A DNA stretch of 64,000 bases, taken from assembly GCF_001010415.1 (NCBI RefSeq), contig NZ_JPLE01000017.1, positions 5,176 through 69,175 of the forward strand, given 5' to 3'. This DNA comes from Xanthomonas pisi DSM 18956. GTDB taxonomy: Bacteria > Pseudomonadota > Gammaproteobacteria > Xanthomonadales > Xanthomonadaceae. Position 1 is the stretch's first letter; each line of letters begins with the position of its first letter. A program made the translations under genes and the position numbers. Below are positions 35,280-45,487 of the stretch, piece by piece. The notes under the pieces are model-generated. The model did not search any database. It was not told the DNA's origin and saw nothing but the letters and a program-made list of their open reading frames with translations.

Positions 35280-35609
35280 CTATTTTTCCGTCTTGTCGGT
35301 CAGCGATGTCGCTGCGTCGGCAATGACCGAAGGTGAAAGTTCCAATCGAAAGGCGCTGACCTCGAAGTAGTTGAGCGCTTTTCCGTCATGCGACACCTCG
35401 GGCTGGCTGGTCACCAGACCTGCGGCCTCGAGCTTGTTCAAATGCAGATGCAAGAGCGGACGGCTGATCCCCACTTCTCGCGCCAGGCTGCTGATGTAGT
35501 TGCGGCCACCGGTTTGCAGTGCCGCAATAATCCTCAGTCGGTGCGGATTATCGAGCGCCGAAAGAATCTCCAGCAGTCGATCCCCTGTCGTTGCCCCACC
35601 ATTTTTCAT
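35280..35609 (-). CDS. ArsR-type winged-helix regulator
   Basis: The protein is about 109 residues from the ATG at 35609 (MKNGGATTGDRLLEILSALDNPHRLRIIAAL). The wing and recognition helix are in SSLAREVGISRPLLHLHLNKLEAAGLV. It lacks the usual ELCVCDL metal motif and has no cysteine, so it is not a classical metal sensor. An ATG at 35639 would add ten residues but overlaps the apparent -35 box. It heads a run of membrane-protein genes it probably controls. Confidence 0.85.
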   Translation of the reverse strand: MKNGGATTGDRLLEILSALDNPHRLRIIAALQTGGRNYISSLAREVGISRPLLHLHLNKLEAAGLVTSQPEVSHDGKALNYFEVSAFRLELSPSVIADAATSLTDKTEK

Positions 35610-35615
35610 GCGTAA

Positions 35616-35644
35616 GAAATATCTGACAGGTGCAGACATGTCAA
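35616..35644 (-). promoter_or_regulatory. Probable promoter of the ArsR-like operon, with operator-like dyad
   Basis: On the minus strand TTGACA (35639-35644), a 17-bp spacer and TATTTC (35616-35621) give a consensus -35 with a weak -10. The ATG at 35609 lies only 7 bp past the -10, so the message would be nearly leaderless, which agrees with the lack of a ribosome site. The spacer holds GACATGTC and TGTCAGA repeats that may be the regulator's own site. Confidence 0.5.
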
Positions 35645-36111
35645 GCGTTGCGAGGGGCTTTTTGCATGAGCGCGATGCTGGAGTGCGGAGTCGTTACCGG
35701 CGGTATGGGTAAGCGACCGGCATTGTCTGTCCGCACTGGTTGCCCGACTGATGCACACGCTGTGCAAAGCACTGCATCACGCTGCCGCAGGCGCGAGCCG
35801 GGGGGCACCATGGACACGCCGCATCATGAAGTACGCACGAGCTGCAGTGCAGGCAAGCGCTATCGCGCATGGCGGCGTTATGCACGGCGGCGCTAGGTAA
35901 GTCTGTTTCCAGCTGTAAGCCAACGCAGTGACGCCAGAGATAGGCCCCTCACGCCAGGCGAGTGCCAGCCGCCGGCCGGACGTTGGACGGATGAGGCGAA
36001 AAGCGTGTGCCGCACCTGGCACGCTAACGACGGCACTGCACCGCACTGACCGTAAATAGCGGCTGCAGCAAAACAGCGATCTTGCCGCTACTGCCTGGTG
36101 CAACTTTCATA

Positions 36112-36331
36112 CGCGACTCCCTCTCCCGGCGGGGCGAGAAGGCACTGCTTGCGCGCCACTGGTGCGCGTGCCTTGGACCGCCCGCGCTGCTAGCGCGGGC
36201 CGGGGCGCGGAGCGGGGATTGGGGTGAGGGTACGCGGCGAAGCCTACGTACACCCAAACTCCACCAGCTTCGCCCGTACCCGCATCCGCCCCTGCGGGGC
36301 ACCTTCTCCCGAGGGGAGAAGGGACAACGAT
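36112..36331 (+). repeat. Long intergenic repeat (~215 bp), copy 2
   Basis: It is collinear with copy 1 at 33616-33828 over most of its length and in the same orientation. It ends with the hairpin cttctcccgaggggagaag, 24 bp before the fghA stop. About 2.5 kb separates the copies, and the ArsR-type unit lies between them. Confidence 0.8.
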
Positions 36332-36354
36332 CCGCTACGCGCCCAACCACACAA

Positions 36355-37185
36355 TCAACCACGCAGCGCCGCAGCGTGATGCGCGATGTGCTCACCAATG
36401 AAACTGGAGATGAAGTAATAGCTATGGTCATAGCCGGGCTGCATCCGCACGGTCACCGGGTATGCCGCCGCCTTGGCTGCGTCTTCGAATAGCGCGGTTT
36501 TCAGCTGGTTTTCCAGAAATTCGTCCGCGCCACCTTGATCGATCAACAGCGGCAAACGCTCCTGTGCCTGCGCGATCAATGCGGTGGCGTCATACGCCTT
36601 CCAGCTGTCGCGATCGTCGCCAAGATACTGTCCAAACGCCTTCTCGCCCCACGGCACCTGGCTGGGTGCCACGATCGGCGAGAACGCCGATACGCTGCGA
36701 TAGCGCCCCGGGTTTTTCAGGGCGATGGTCAATGCGCCATGCCCGCCCATCGAGTGGCCGCTGATCGCGCGCGCGCCGGTGGTGGCAAAGTGCGCTTCGA
36801 TCAGCGCCGGCAATTCGTTCACCACATAGTCGTACATGCGGTAGTGCGCCGCCCAGGGCTGCTGCGTGGCATCGACGTAGAAGCCGGCGCCCTTGCCGAT
36901 GTCGTAGCCCTCTGCATCGGCCACATCGTCGCCACGGGGGCTGGTATCCGGCGCCACCACAATCACCCCATGCTCGGCGGCATAGCGCTGCGCACCGGCC
37001 TTGCTGATGAAGTTCTGCTCGGTGCAGGTCAGGCCGCTGAGCCAGTACAGCACCGGCAAGGGGCCGTCGGCGGCCTGGGGAGGCAGATACACGCCCACCT
37101 GCATACTGCAACCCAGGCTCTGCGATTGATGCCGATACACATCCTGCCAACCGCCAAAACAGGCACGGTGTTCGATACGTTCCAT
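36355..37185 (-). CDS. fghA: S-formylglutathione hydrolase FghA
   Basis: This 276-residue esterase-D family protein has the serine nucleophile S145 in GHSMGGHG, catalytic Asp in DQGGADEF and His in GYDHSYYFI, with LPVLYWLSGLTCTEQNF as the oxyanion region. It hydrolyses S-formylglutathione to glutathione and formate, the last step of formaldehyde detoxification after AdhC. It is the distal gene of frmR-adhC-gfa-fghA. A hairpin with a T-rich tail before its ribosome site (AAGGAA) may lower its expression relative to gfa. Confidence 0.95.
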   Translation of the reverse strand: MERIEHRACFGGWQDVYRHQSQSLGCSMQVGVYLPPQAADGPLPVLYWLSGLTCTEQNFISKAGAQRYAAEHGVIVVAPDTSPRGDDVADAEGYDIGKGAGFYVDATQQPWAAHYRMYDYVVNELPALIEAHFATTGARAISGHSMGGHGALTIALKNPGRYRSVSAFSPIVAPSQVPWGEKAFGQYLGDDRDSWKAYDATALIAQAQERLPLLIDQGGADEFLENQLKTALFEDAAKAAAYPVTVRMQPGYDHSYYFISSFIGEHIAHHAAALRG

Positions 37186-37200
37186 GAAGATTCCTTGCGA

Positions 37201-37238
37201 AGAGAAAACCCTGCAGCCGGATCACCGGCCGCAGGGTT
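37201..37238 (-). terminator. Hairpin with T-rich tail between gfa and fghA
   Basis: On the minus strand a 14-bp stem with one mismatch (AACCCTGC.GCCGG arms) and a 4-nt loop is followed by TTTTCTCT. It lies 7 bp after the gfa stop and just before the fghA ribosome site, so it should act as a partial terminator within the operon. Confidence 0.75.
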
Positions 37239-37244
37239 GGACCA

Positions 37245-37823
37245 TCAGTGCAACAAGCCCTTCTTGCGCGCTACCTGCGCAGACAGCGCATCCATCAATC
37301 CCGGCGACAGGCAGTCGTAGGGCGTCAACCCCAGCTCGGTCAGACGCGTGCGCACGCCATCCATCTGCTCCGGCGGGGTGCCGGTTTCGATGATGGACGA
37401 GACGAATGCGGCAAAGCCCGGCGCCGACCACCCTTGCTGCTTGGACAGTTCGGTGTGCACGAAATCCAGCCCGTAGAACGCGTGCTCCTTGTTCTCGATC
37501 CGGCCGAACAGATGCACGCCGCATGCCGTGCAGGCGTGTCGCTGGATCGCCGCGCTTTCATCGACGATCTTCAGCTTTTCTTCGTGCGCAAGCACCTTGA
37601 CCTTGTCGCGCGGCGCCACCGCAATCACGGAAAACGTCGCGCCCTCGGGCTTCCAGCACTTACTGCAGCCGCATGCGTGGTTGTGTGCAGTCTGCGCACC
37701 CACTTCCACCACCACCTTGTCGCTCGCGCAGTGACATTCGAGGGTTCCCCCTTGAAAGTGTTCTGCACCGCCTCGCGCAACGCCACCATCTACCGAAGGA
37801 TGAATCGACACGTTAGCCATCAT
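37245..37823 (-). CDS. gfa: S-(hydroxymethyl)glutathione synthase (glutathione-dependent formaldehyde-activating enzyme)
   Basis: The protein has 192 residues. Zinc-binding cysteines of the Gfa fold are present: [20 protein letters not shown] and [14 protein letters not shown]. It speeds formation of S-hydroxymethylglutathione from formaldehyde and glutathione, the substrate of AdhC. It lies 64 bp downstream of adhC. A start one codon later (MANVSIHP) is equally possible. Confidence 0.94.
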   Translation of the reverse strand: MMANVSIHPSVDGGVARGGAEHFQGGTLECHCASDKVVVEVGAQTAHNHACGCSKCWKPEGATFSVIAVAPRDKVKVLAHEEKLKIVDESAAIQRHACTACGVHLFGRIENKEHAFYGLDFVHTELSKQQGWSAPGFAAFVSSIIETGTPPEQMDGVRTRLTELGLTPYDCLSPGLMDALSAQVARKKGLLH

Positions 37824-37887
37824 GCCCCTCCCGGAGTCTCGGTCCCACGTGCGCGGAAGCGGCCGCGCGCCGCTCCTGGCCGTGTGG

Positions 37888-39337
<1,450 letters not shown>

Positions 39338-39356
39338 GCCGACCCTCGACCCGAAA

Positions 39357-39371
39357 TACTGGGGGGCAGTA
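39357..39371. promoter_or_regulatory. FrmR operator (TACT-G6-N-AGTA type)
   Basis: TACTGGGGGGCAGTA matches exactly the TACT-G6-N-AGTA form known for RcnR and related CsoR-family repressors. Outer bases (A and T) extend the dyad by one pair. It lies 20 bp upstream of the frmR start. Confidence 0.85.
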
Positions 39372-39556
39372 TAGGCATCTGGAAGAAAAAAGCGATGCCG
39401 ACGGCGTTCCGGTAGTCGATACGCACGCTGCACCCGACAGAAAGTGACCGTCCTCACATCAACGGCGTTGCGGTTTCATGCAGTGGCGAGAAACGACCGC
39501 GACAGTCGCCCTGCTGCATCGCCGCAGGCGATTTGCGCAGCGGCGTCTCGTCGCGG

Positions 39557-40471
39557 CTAAGGTTGCGAGCGCTGCTCGTGCTCGCGCTTGAACTGCAAGC
39601 AGGTGGCGTGAAAGCGCTCGAGAGCGGGCGAAAAAAACTTGTCGCGATGGGCGATCACAAAGAACCGCCGGGTCAGTCGCGGCAGCCCAGCGGTCAACGG
39701 CTTCAACTTCTTCGTTGCGATCAGCTCATCCACCACCCAGCGCGACAGGCAACTCACCCCCAGCCCCTGCACCACCATGTTCTTGATCGCTTCCGAGCTG
39801 CCGATCTGCCGGGTATCGGACAATGCATGCAGATGCCGCAGCAGCAACTGCTCGACCTCTTCACGCGTGCCCGAGCCAGGCTCGCGCAATAGCCAGTCGG
39901 CATCGCGCAGGTCGGTCAACGTGACCTTGGCCCGCTTGGCCAACGCATGCCGGCGACCGACCACGACCAGCAACTCGTCCACCAGCCACGGCTCGGCACG
40001 CAGCTCCGGCAGATGGCAGGGTCCTTCGATCAACCCCATGTCCAGCTCGAAGTCGGCCACCTTGCGTGCAATGGCGCTGCTATTGGCGCTTTCCATATCC
40101 ACCCGCAGCGTGGGCGCCTGCTTGCGTAGCGCATGCAACAGCAGCGGTAACACATGATTGCCGATCGTCGTGCTGCACCCGATCTTCAAACGACCGGTAG
40201 AAGCCGCAGCGCCCGGTTCGAATCCCGCCTCGATCTCCTGTGCGCCATCGAGCAGCCTGCGCGCCTGCGGCAACAACGCCGCGCCCACATCGTTGAGCAC
40301 CAGGCGTTTGCCGACGCGATCGAACAACTGCGTTTCCAACGCATGTTCCAGCTCATTGAGCGCGGCACTGGTGGCCGACTGCGACAACGCCACCGCCAGC
40401 CCGGCGCTGGTGGTACTGCCGTGCTGGGCGATGGCGCAAAAGATCTGGAGTTGCCGCAACGTCAGCCGCAC
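39557..40471 (-). CDS. LysR-family transcription regulator
   Basis: The protein has 304 residues from a GTG start (VRLTLRQLQIFCAIAQHGSTTSAGLAVALSQSATSAALNELE, an HTH of the LysR type). The effector domain begins near LKIGCSTTIGNHVLPLL and includes DADWLLREPGSGTREE, as in CbbR/CysB-like and YeiE-like members. It is divergent from a TDT exporter gene, with a dyad at 40490-40509 between them, so it probably regulates that exporter. The effector is unknown. Confidence 0.9.
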   Translation of the reverse strand: MRLTLRQLQIFCAIAQHGSTTSAGLAVALSQSATSAALNELEHALETQLFDRVGKRLVLNDVGAALLPQARRLLDGAQEIEAGFEPGAAASTGRLKIGCSTTIGNHVLPLLLHALRKQAPTLRVDMESANSSAIARKVADFELDMGLIEGPCHLPELRAEPWLVDELLVVVGRRHALAKRAKVTLTDLRDADWLLREPGSGTREEVEQLLLRHLHALSDTRQIGSSEAIKNMVVQGLGVSCLSRWVVDELIATKKLKPLTAGLPRLTRRFFVIAHRDKFFSPALERFHATCLQFKREHEQRSQP

Positions 40472-40489
40472 GATCTACCTGCTTTACAA

Positions 40490-40509
40490 GTAATTGATAA
40501 CGATATTAC
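40490..40509. promoter_or_regulatory. Dyad between LysR gene and exporter gene
   Basis: GTAAT and ATTAC flank a 10-bp AT-rich core (GTAAT-N10-ATTAC), a spacing usual for LysR recognition sites. It starts 19 bp upstream of the lysR-type start codon and 70 bp upstream of the exporter start. Confidence 0.55.
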
Positions 40510-40578
40510 CCGTTTTACAGTTATGTCCTGCCGCTGGACACTGTTGCCATCACATTCTCCGACGCGTCACCCGCCGCC

Positions 40579-41751
40579 ATGCCCACTGCGACTGCACTGC
40601 CCGTCCCCCGGAGGCTGCGCCCGTTCAAGGCGCTGTCCGGCCCGCGCGAAGTCATCCGCCAGTTCACCCCGAACTGGTTCGCTGCCACCATGGGCACCGG
40701 CATTTTCGCGCTGGCGCTTGGGCAACTGCCATGGCGGGCTCCGGGCCTGGCCGCGGTCGGCGAGTGCCTGTGGATGTGCAACGCTGCGCTGTTTGTGGTC
40801 TTCGCGCTGTTGTATGCCGCACGCTGGGTGCGGTTCTTCGATGAAGCCAGGCGGATCCTGGGGCACGCTGGCGCGTCGATGTTCCTGGGCACCATCCCGA
40901 TGGGCCTGGCGACCATCATCAACGGTCTGCTGCTGTACGGCGTGCCGCGATGGGGCAGCGCCGTGCTGCCGCTGGCCGAGACCTTGTGGTGGGTGGACGT
41001 GGCGATGGCCTTGGCCTGCGGGGCGGGCGTGCCGTATCTGATGTTCACCCGGCAGCAGCACCGCATCGAGCAGATGACCGCCGTATGGCTGTTGCCGGTG
41101 GTGGCGGCCGAAGTGGCGGCGGCCAGCGGCGGGTTGCTGGCTCCGCACCTTGCCGATGCCGGCACGCGGTTCGCGGTGCTGATCGCCAGCTACGCGTTGT
41201 GGGCGTATTCGGTGCCGGTGGCGATGAGCATCCTGGTCATCCTGCTGCTCCGCATGGCCCTGCATCGGTTGCCGCCGGCCGGCATGGCAGCATCGAGCTG
41301 GTTGTCGCTCGGCCCCATCGGCACCGGTGCGCTGGGCATGCTGGTGATGGGCGCCGACGCCCCGGCGATCTTCGCCGCACACGGGCTGGCCGACCTCGGG
41401 CGGATCGCCGCGGGCATCGGTACGATCGGCGGCCTGCTGTTCTGGGGCCTGGGCGCCTGGTGGCTGCTGCTGTCGGTGCTGATCACCGCACGCTATTTCC
41501 GTGCAGAGGTGCCATTCAATCTGGGCTGGTGGGGCTTTACCTTCCCGCTCGGTGTCTACGCACTGGCCAGCTTGCAGCTCGGCGCACGGCTGCAGCTGAT
41601 GTTCTTCACCGGTTTCGGCGTCGCCTTGGTCGTCGTGCTTGGCGTGGTCTGGGCACTGGTGGCGATCAGGACCCTGGCCGGCGCCTATCGCGGCAACCTG
41701 TTCGTGTCGCCCTGCATTGCAGACCTGCAAAGCGAAACGACTGCGCGGTGA
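40579..41751 (+). CDS. TDT/SLAC1-family transporter (TehA-like, possible sulfite or tellurite exporter)
   Basis: The protein has 390 residues and ten transmembrane helices. It opens with FTPNWFAATMGTGIFALAL, the TDT family lead, and contains VPYLMFTRQQHRIEQMTAVWLLPVVAAEVAAASGG and FNLGWWGFTFPLGVYALASLQL, as in SLAC1/SSU1/TehA proteins. These move small anions such as sulfite, C4-dicarboxylates or chloride. The LysR neighbour might respond to the same anion. Exact substrate cannot be read from sequence. Confidence 0.87.
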   Translation: MPTATALPVPRRLRPFKALSGPREVIRQFTPNWFAATMGTGIFALALGQLPWRAPGLAAVGECLWMCNAALFVVFALLYAARWVRFFDEARRILGHAGASMFLGTIPMGLATIINGLLLYGVPRWGSAVLPLAETLWWVDVAMALACGAGVPYLMFTRQQHRIEQMTAVWLLPVVAAEVAAASGGLLAPHLADAGTRFAVLIASYALWAYSVPVAMSILVILLLRMALHRLPPAGMAASSWLSLGPIGTGALGMLVMGADAPAIFAAHGLADLGRIAAGIGTIGGLLFWGLGAWWLLLSVLITARYFRAEVPFNLGWWGFTFPLGVYALASLQLGARLQLMFFTGFGVALVVVLGVVWALVAIRTLAGAYRGNLFVSPCIADLQSETTAR

Positions 41752-42048
41752 GCGCTGCAGCCGGAGTGCTGGATCGATCCGTTGCCATGGATGAGCTCAT
41801 TGCAACACCCGACCCGGCCGGCAACTGCGCGATCGTGCCTCGCATGGATTCGGTGCCATGACTGCATCCCCAACAGGCTCGGCCCACACCGGCGCAGTCA
41901 GGTAACAGGGTGAACTGCACCCACGGCAGTGACGTTGCACGCTGTAGCAATGCCTACCTGCAGCCGCGCACGCTGTGCTGACCCTGACGACAGCCGGCAG
42001 TTGCACACAGTCCGGCACGACCGCACGCACCGCCTGACGCGTCACCCC

Positions 42049-43062
42049 TCAACGATCGACCACGACCGGCGCAATTCCGACAGCGCTTTGCGGCGCATGC
42101 TCCGGCAGCGACGCCAGCACTGCGCTGCGGAAGCGCGCCGCGAATGCCGCATCGCTGGCCTGATAGAACGCACGCGCATTGGCCGAGAGCGCGTCCAGCG
42201 CGACCTGCGGCATGGCGAGCGCGGTGTCCACCGCCTGCGCGATTCCTGCTGCGTCGACGTAGTAGTAGGACGCCAGGCGCCGCTGGCGCACCTCGCCCAC
42301 CGGAATCAGCACGCCATGTGCCGGCGTGACCAGCTCGTTCATCGGCTCGCCATCGGTGGCCAACGTCACCGCACCCACGCTCAGCGCTTCCATCAGGTAG
42401 TGCCCGAAGCCTTCGGCCTCGGAGGGGCAGAGGTGGAAAAGATGCGCGTTCTGCAGGCGGCGTAATTCCGCATCGTCGAGATAGCGCACGCGGTGATCGA
42501 TATTCGGCGCCACCACCGGCTTGCCGGCCGTCCGCGGGTTCTGCACCACCGTCAGCAGCGGCCATTCCGGATGCTGCTTCCAGGTCTCCAGCAGCACGCG
42601 CGTGCCCTTGGCGGTACTGCGCCCGGCCAGATGGAAAAAGGCACGCTGGCGCGGCACCCGCGCATCGAAGCGATCCGGGCTGGTGAAGCCGATGAAACGC
42701 GTCGTGCAGCCCAGGCTCTGGAAAATCCGTTCGGCATGGCGGGTCTTGCACAGCACCGCGTCGAATTTCGGCAGCAACGGCAGCCATTTGGGCAACAGCC
42801 ATTCCGGATTGGGCACCAACAGGTTGATCTGCCCCAGTGGCAGGCAGCGCGCATACACGCGTTCGGAAAAGATCTGCAGCGGGACCCGTCCGAACAGCGC
42901 GCGACTGGCCCACAGGCGCACCTCGCGCCCGGTGTCCTGCAAGCGCTGGCTGGTGAACCCCAGTTCCTGCACCGGCACGCCGCCGGCGCGCAGGGTCTGC
43001 GCCATCAGTACCATGTCGCGGGTCAGGCCCACGCCGTTATCGCGGCTGATCACCCGCATCAT
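42049..43062 (-). CDS. GT4-family glycosyltransferase
   Basis: The protein has 337 residues from ATG 43062 (MMRVISRDNGVGLTRDMVLMAQTL), with AAGG eight bases ahead. The GT-B fold C-terminal half holds the EX7E motif in SEAEGFGHYLMEAL and the sugar-nucleotide region before it (RSTAKGTRVLLETWKQH). An in-frame ATG at 43149 would add 29 residues and also has AAGG ahead, so the start is uncertain. It is divergent from a response regulator gene. Donor and acceptor are unknown, and no polysaccharide cluster is adjacent. Confidence 0.85.
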   Translation of the reverse strand: MMRVISRDNGVGLTRDMVLMAQTLRAGGVPVQELGFTSQRLQDTGREVRLWASRALFGRVPLQIFSERVYARCLPLGQINLLVPNPEWLLPKWLPLLPKFDAVLCKTRHAERIFQSLGCTTRFIGFTSPDRFDARVPRQRAFFHLAGRSTAKGTRVLLETWKQHPEWPLLTVVQNPRTAGKPVVAPNIDHRVRYLDDAELRRLQNAHLFHLCPSEAEGFGHYLMEALSVGAVTLATDGEPMNELVTPAHGVLIPVGEVRQRRLASYYYVDAAGIAQAVDTALAMPQVALDALSANARAFYQASDAAFAARFRSAVLASLPEHAPQSAVGIAPVVVDR

Positions 43063-43277
43063 CGGAAACGCCTTGCCATGCACGCACTCGCCATCGGGAT
43101 GGCGCAGTGTCGAAGCGATGGTCTCCTGCGTGATGTCCCGTCCCGTCATGTCGCCTTGCACATGTGCCAATAATTGACAAATTTGATCATTATGATGGGT
43201 GTTCCAGCCTTGCACCTGCGAGCACCATGTATCCGGTAGCCACCACCCTGCGCGGCCCAAACACCGCGCCACCGACG

Positions 43278-44006
43278 ATGACCTCCATGGATATGCAACA
43301 ACCCTGCGTTCTTGTGGTCGACGACGACCCGGACCTGCGCAAGCTCATCGGCGAATTTCTGAGCGCCCACGGTTACCAAGTCGACGTTGCCGAAAACGTG
43401 GCGGACATGCGCACACGCATGGCGCAGCGCCGCCCGGACCTCATCGTACTCGACGTGATGATGCCGGGAGAAGATGGGCTGAGCGCCGCACGTGCCCTGG
43501 CCAGCGAACGCGGTTCGCCGGCGGTCATCATGCTCAGTGCGCTGGGCAACGATACCGACCGCATCATCGGCCTGGAAGTGGGTGCCGACGACTACCTGGC
43601 CAAGCCCTGCAACCCGCGCGAACTGCTGGCGCGGGTACGCGCCCTGCTGCGCCGCAGCCAGGCCAGCAACGAGCAGGCCGATCAGCGCGGAAACGTCTAC
43701 GAATTCGCCGGCTGGCGACTGGACGTGGTGCGCCGCGACCTGCGCGACCCGACCGGCATCTTCATCAACCTCTCCGACGGCGAGTTCGCGTTGCTGCGCA
43801 CCTTCGTCGAGCATCCGCAGCGGGTGCTCAGCCGCGACCAGTTGCTGGACTATGCGCGCGGCCGCGATACCGACGTCTACGACCGTGCCATCGACAGCCA
43901 GATCAGCCGCCTGCGCCGCAAGATCAACGAGCGCGTCCATACCGAGTTGATTCGCACCGTACGCAACGAAGGCTACATGCTGCTGCCGGGCGTCTCGCGT
44001 CTGTGA
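43278..44006 (+). CDS. OmpR-family response regulator
   Basis: The protein is about 242 residues. The receiver domain has DDDPDLRKL, phospho-acceptor Asp59 in IVLDVMMPGEDG and Lys in LAKPCNPREL; the winged helix spans DLSDGEFALLRTFVEHPQRVLSRDQLLDYARGRD...RRKI. Three possible Met starts (43278, 43287, 43293) lie close together without a clear ribosome site. Its stop overlaps the GTG of the sensor kinase (GTGA), so the pair is co-translated. Confidence 0.93.
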   Translation: MTSMDMQQPCVLVVDDDPDLRKLIGEFLSAHGYQVDVAENVADMRTRMAQRRPDLIVLDVMMPGEDGLSAARALASERGSPAVIMLSALGNDTDRIIGLEVGADDYLAKPCNPRELLARVRALLRRSQASNEQADQRGNVYEFAGWRLDVVRRDLRDPTGIFINLSDGEFALLRTFVEHPQRVLSRDQLLDYARGRDTDVYDRAIDSQISRLRRKINERVHTELIRTVRNEGYMLLPGVSRL

Positions 44007-45487
44007 GCAAACCGGCACGTCGCGGGCTGTCGATCTTTGCCCGCACGTTCGTCCTGCTGGCGGTGGCCCTGCTCACCGCCCAGGCCATCGGCATCGCCCT
44101 GCTGGTGATGCGCACGCCTGTCTACGAGCCGCCGGTGCACCCGCCGGAAGTGGTGGCGCTGCTGTCCACGCGCATGCCCGCCGGCACCCAGACCCTGAAG
44201 GTGCACGACGGCGCGCAGCCGCCGTCCGCACCGCCCGGCCAGGTCCGCGACGCCTTCGCCGAGATGCTGCTGGCGCACTGGCTGGACGTGGACGCGCAGC
44301 GCGTACGCTTCTATCGCAGTGCCGACGACCGCGAAAGCCCGCAACTGGCCGTCGACCGACCGCGGCATCTGCCCGGCCAGCCGCACGCCACCGATGCTGC
44401 AGGCAGCGACGGCCGGCAACGGATGTCGCCCGTATGGGTGTCCGGCCGCAAAGCCGGCGACCCGCCGTTCGGCAACGGGCGACGCCCGGACCAGGCGCCC
44501 GACGACTGGGAAAGCGAACGCCTGACCCCCGGGGTACCGTTGCTGGATGGCTTCACCGCCGCACTGCAGCAACCCGATGGCCGCTGGCGTACGGTGGAAT
44601 CGCCGCGGCGGCGGCTGTCGGCCGAATTCAAGACCCATATCGTGCTGCTGTTCCTGGCCGGACTGCTCGCCAACGTGCCGCTGGCCTGGTGGTTCTCGCG
44701 AGCCTTGTCGGCCCCGATCAAGCGTTTTGCCGAAGCCGCCGACCGGCTGGGCCGCAATCCTCACGCCGCCGCGCTGCAACGCAGCGGCCCGCCGGAAATC
44801 GTCCGCGCCGCCGATTCGTTCAATGCGATGCAGGCGCGCCTGAACCGGCTGATCAACGAGCGCACCCACATGGTGGCGGCGATCGCACACGACCTGCGCA
44901 CACCGCTGGCGCGGCTGTCGTTTCGACTGGACGACCTGCAACCGCCGTTGCGCGACAAGGCGCTGGCCGATATCGACGAGATGAAGGCGATGATTTCTGC
45001 GGCACTGGATTTCATCCAGAACGATCGCCATCGCGGCGAACGCGCGCCGCTGGACCTGCGCCTGCTGGTGGAGAGCGTGGTCGACAACGCCACCGATATC
45101 GGCGCCGACGCCGTGCTGCTGCCCGGCCCGACCATCACCCTGGATGGCGACCCGCTGGCATTGCGCCGGGCCGTGATGAACCTGCTCGAAAACGCCTTGA
45201 AATACGGCAAGTGCGCGCGCCTGCAGCTCACCCGTGATGGCGAGGATGGCGTGCTGTGGATCGACGACGACGGCCCCGGCATCGACCCTACCCAGCGCGA
45301 ACAACTGCTGCTGCCGTTCGTGCGTGGCGAGTCCTCGCGCAACCGTGGCACCGGCGGCATCGGCCTGGGCTTGTCGGTGGCGCATAGCATCGTGCTGGCG
45401 CACGGCGGCGACTTGCGCCTGGACAATCGCGCCCAGGGCGGGCTGCGCGTGACAGTGCGCCTGCCCTGCATGCCGGAGCGGCGCTGA
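44003..45487 (+). CDS. Sensor histidine kinase partner
   Basis: The protein has 494 residues from GTG 44003. The first membrane helix is FARTFVLLAVALLTAQAIGIALLVM, a periplasmic domain of about 170 residues follows, and the second helix is HIVLLFLAGLLANVPLAWWF. Then come HAMP and the H-box AIAHDLRTPLARL (H296), N-box NLLENALKYG, G1 DDDGPGID and G2 GTGGIGLGLSVAHSI. The sensor domain is Pro/Arg/Asp-rich (RRPDQAPDDWESERL) and matches no known sensor by eye. Signal and regulon are unknown. Confidence 0.92.
   Translation: MSKPARRGLSIFARTFVLLAVALLTAQAIGIALLVMRTPVYEPPVHPPEVVALLSTRMPAGTQTLKVHDGAQPPSAPPGQVRDAFAEMLLAHWLDVDAQRVRFYRSADDRESPQLAVDRPRHLPGQPHATDAAGSDGRQRMSPVWVSGRKAGDPPFGNGRRPDQAPDDWESERLTPGVPLLDGFTAALQQPDGRWRTVESPRRRLSAEFKTHIVLLFLAGLLANVPLAWWFSRALSAPIKRFAEAADRLGRNPHAAALQRSGPPEIVRAADSFNAMQARLNRLINERTHMVAAIAHDLRTPLARLSFRLDDLQPPLRDKALADIDEMKAMISAALDFIQNDRHRGERAPLDLRLLVESVVDNATDIGADAVLLPGPTITLDGDPLALRRAVMNLLENALKYGKCARLQLTRDGEDGVLWIDDDGPGIDPTQREQLLLPFVRGESSRNRGTGGIGLGLSVAHSIVLAHGGDLRLDNRAQGGLRVTVRLPCMPERR

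Larger units (their letters stand above)
35610..36354. other. Intergenic region, 745 bp
   Basis: This is the longest gene-free stretch in the window. It holds the ArsR-operon promoter at its left end and the second ~215-bp repeat at 36112-36331. Between about 35650 and 36100 there are short open frames on both strands, including one of 108 codons on the minus strand (35777-36103). None has a ribosome site or a recognisable domain. Confidence 0.55.

Noticed and set aside
35777-36103. Possible 108-codon gene in the long intergenic region
   Set aside because: It has no ribosome site, a mixed composition and no family resemblance. I could not support it.
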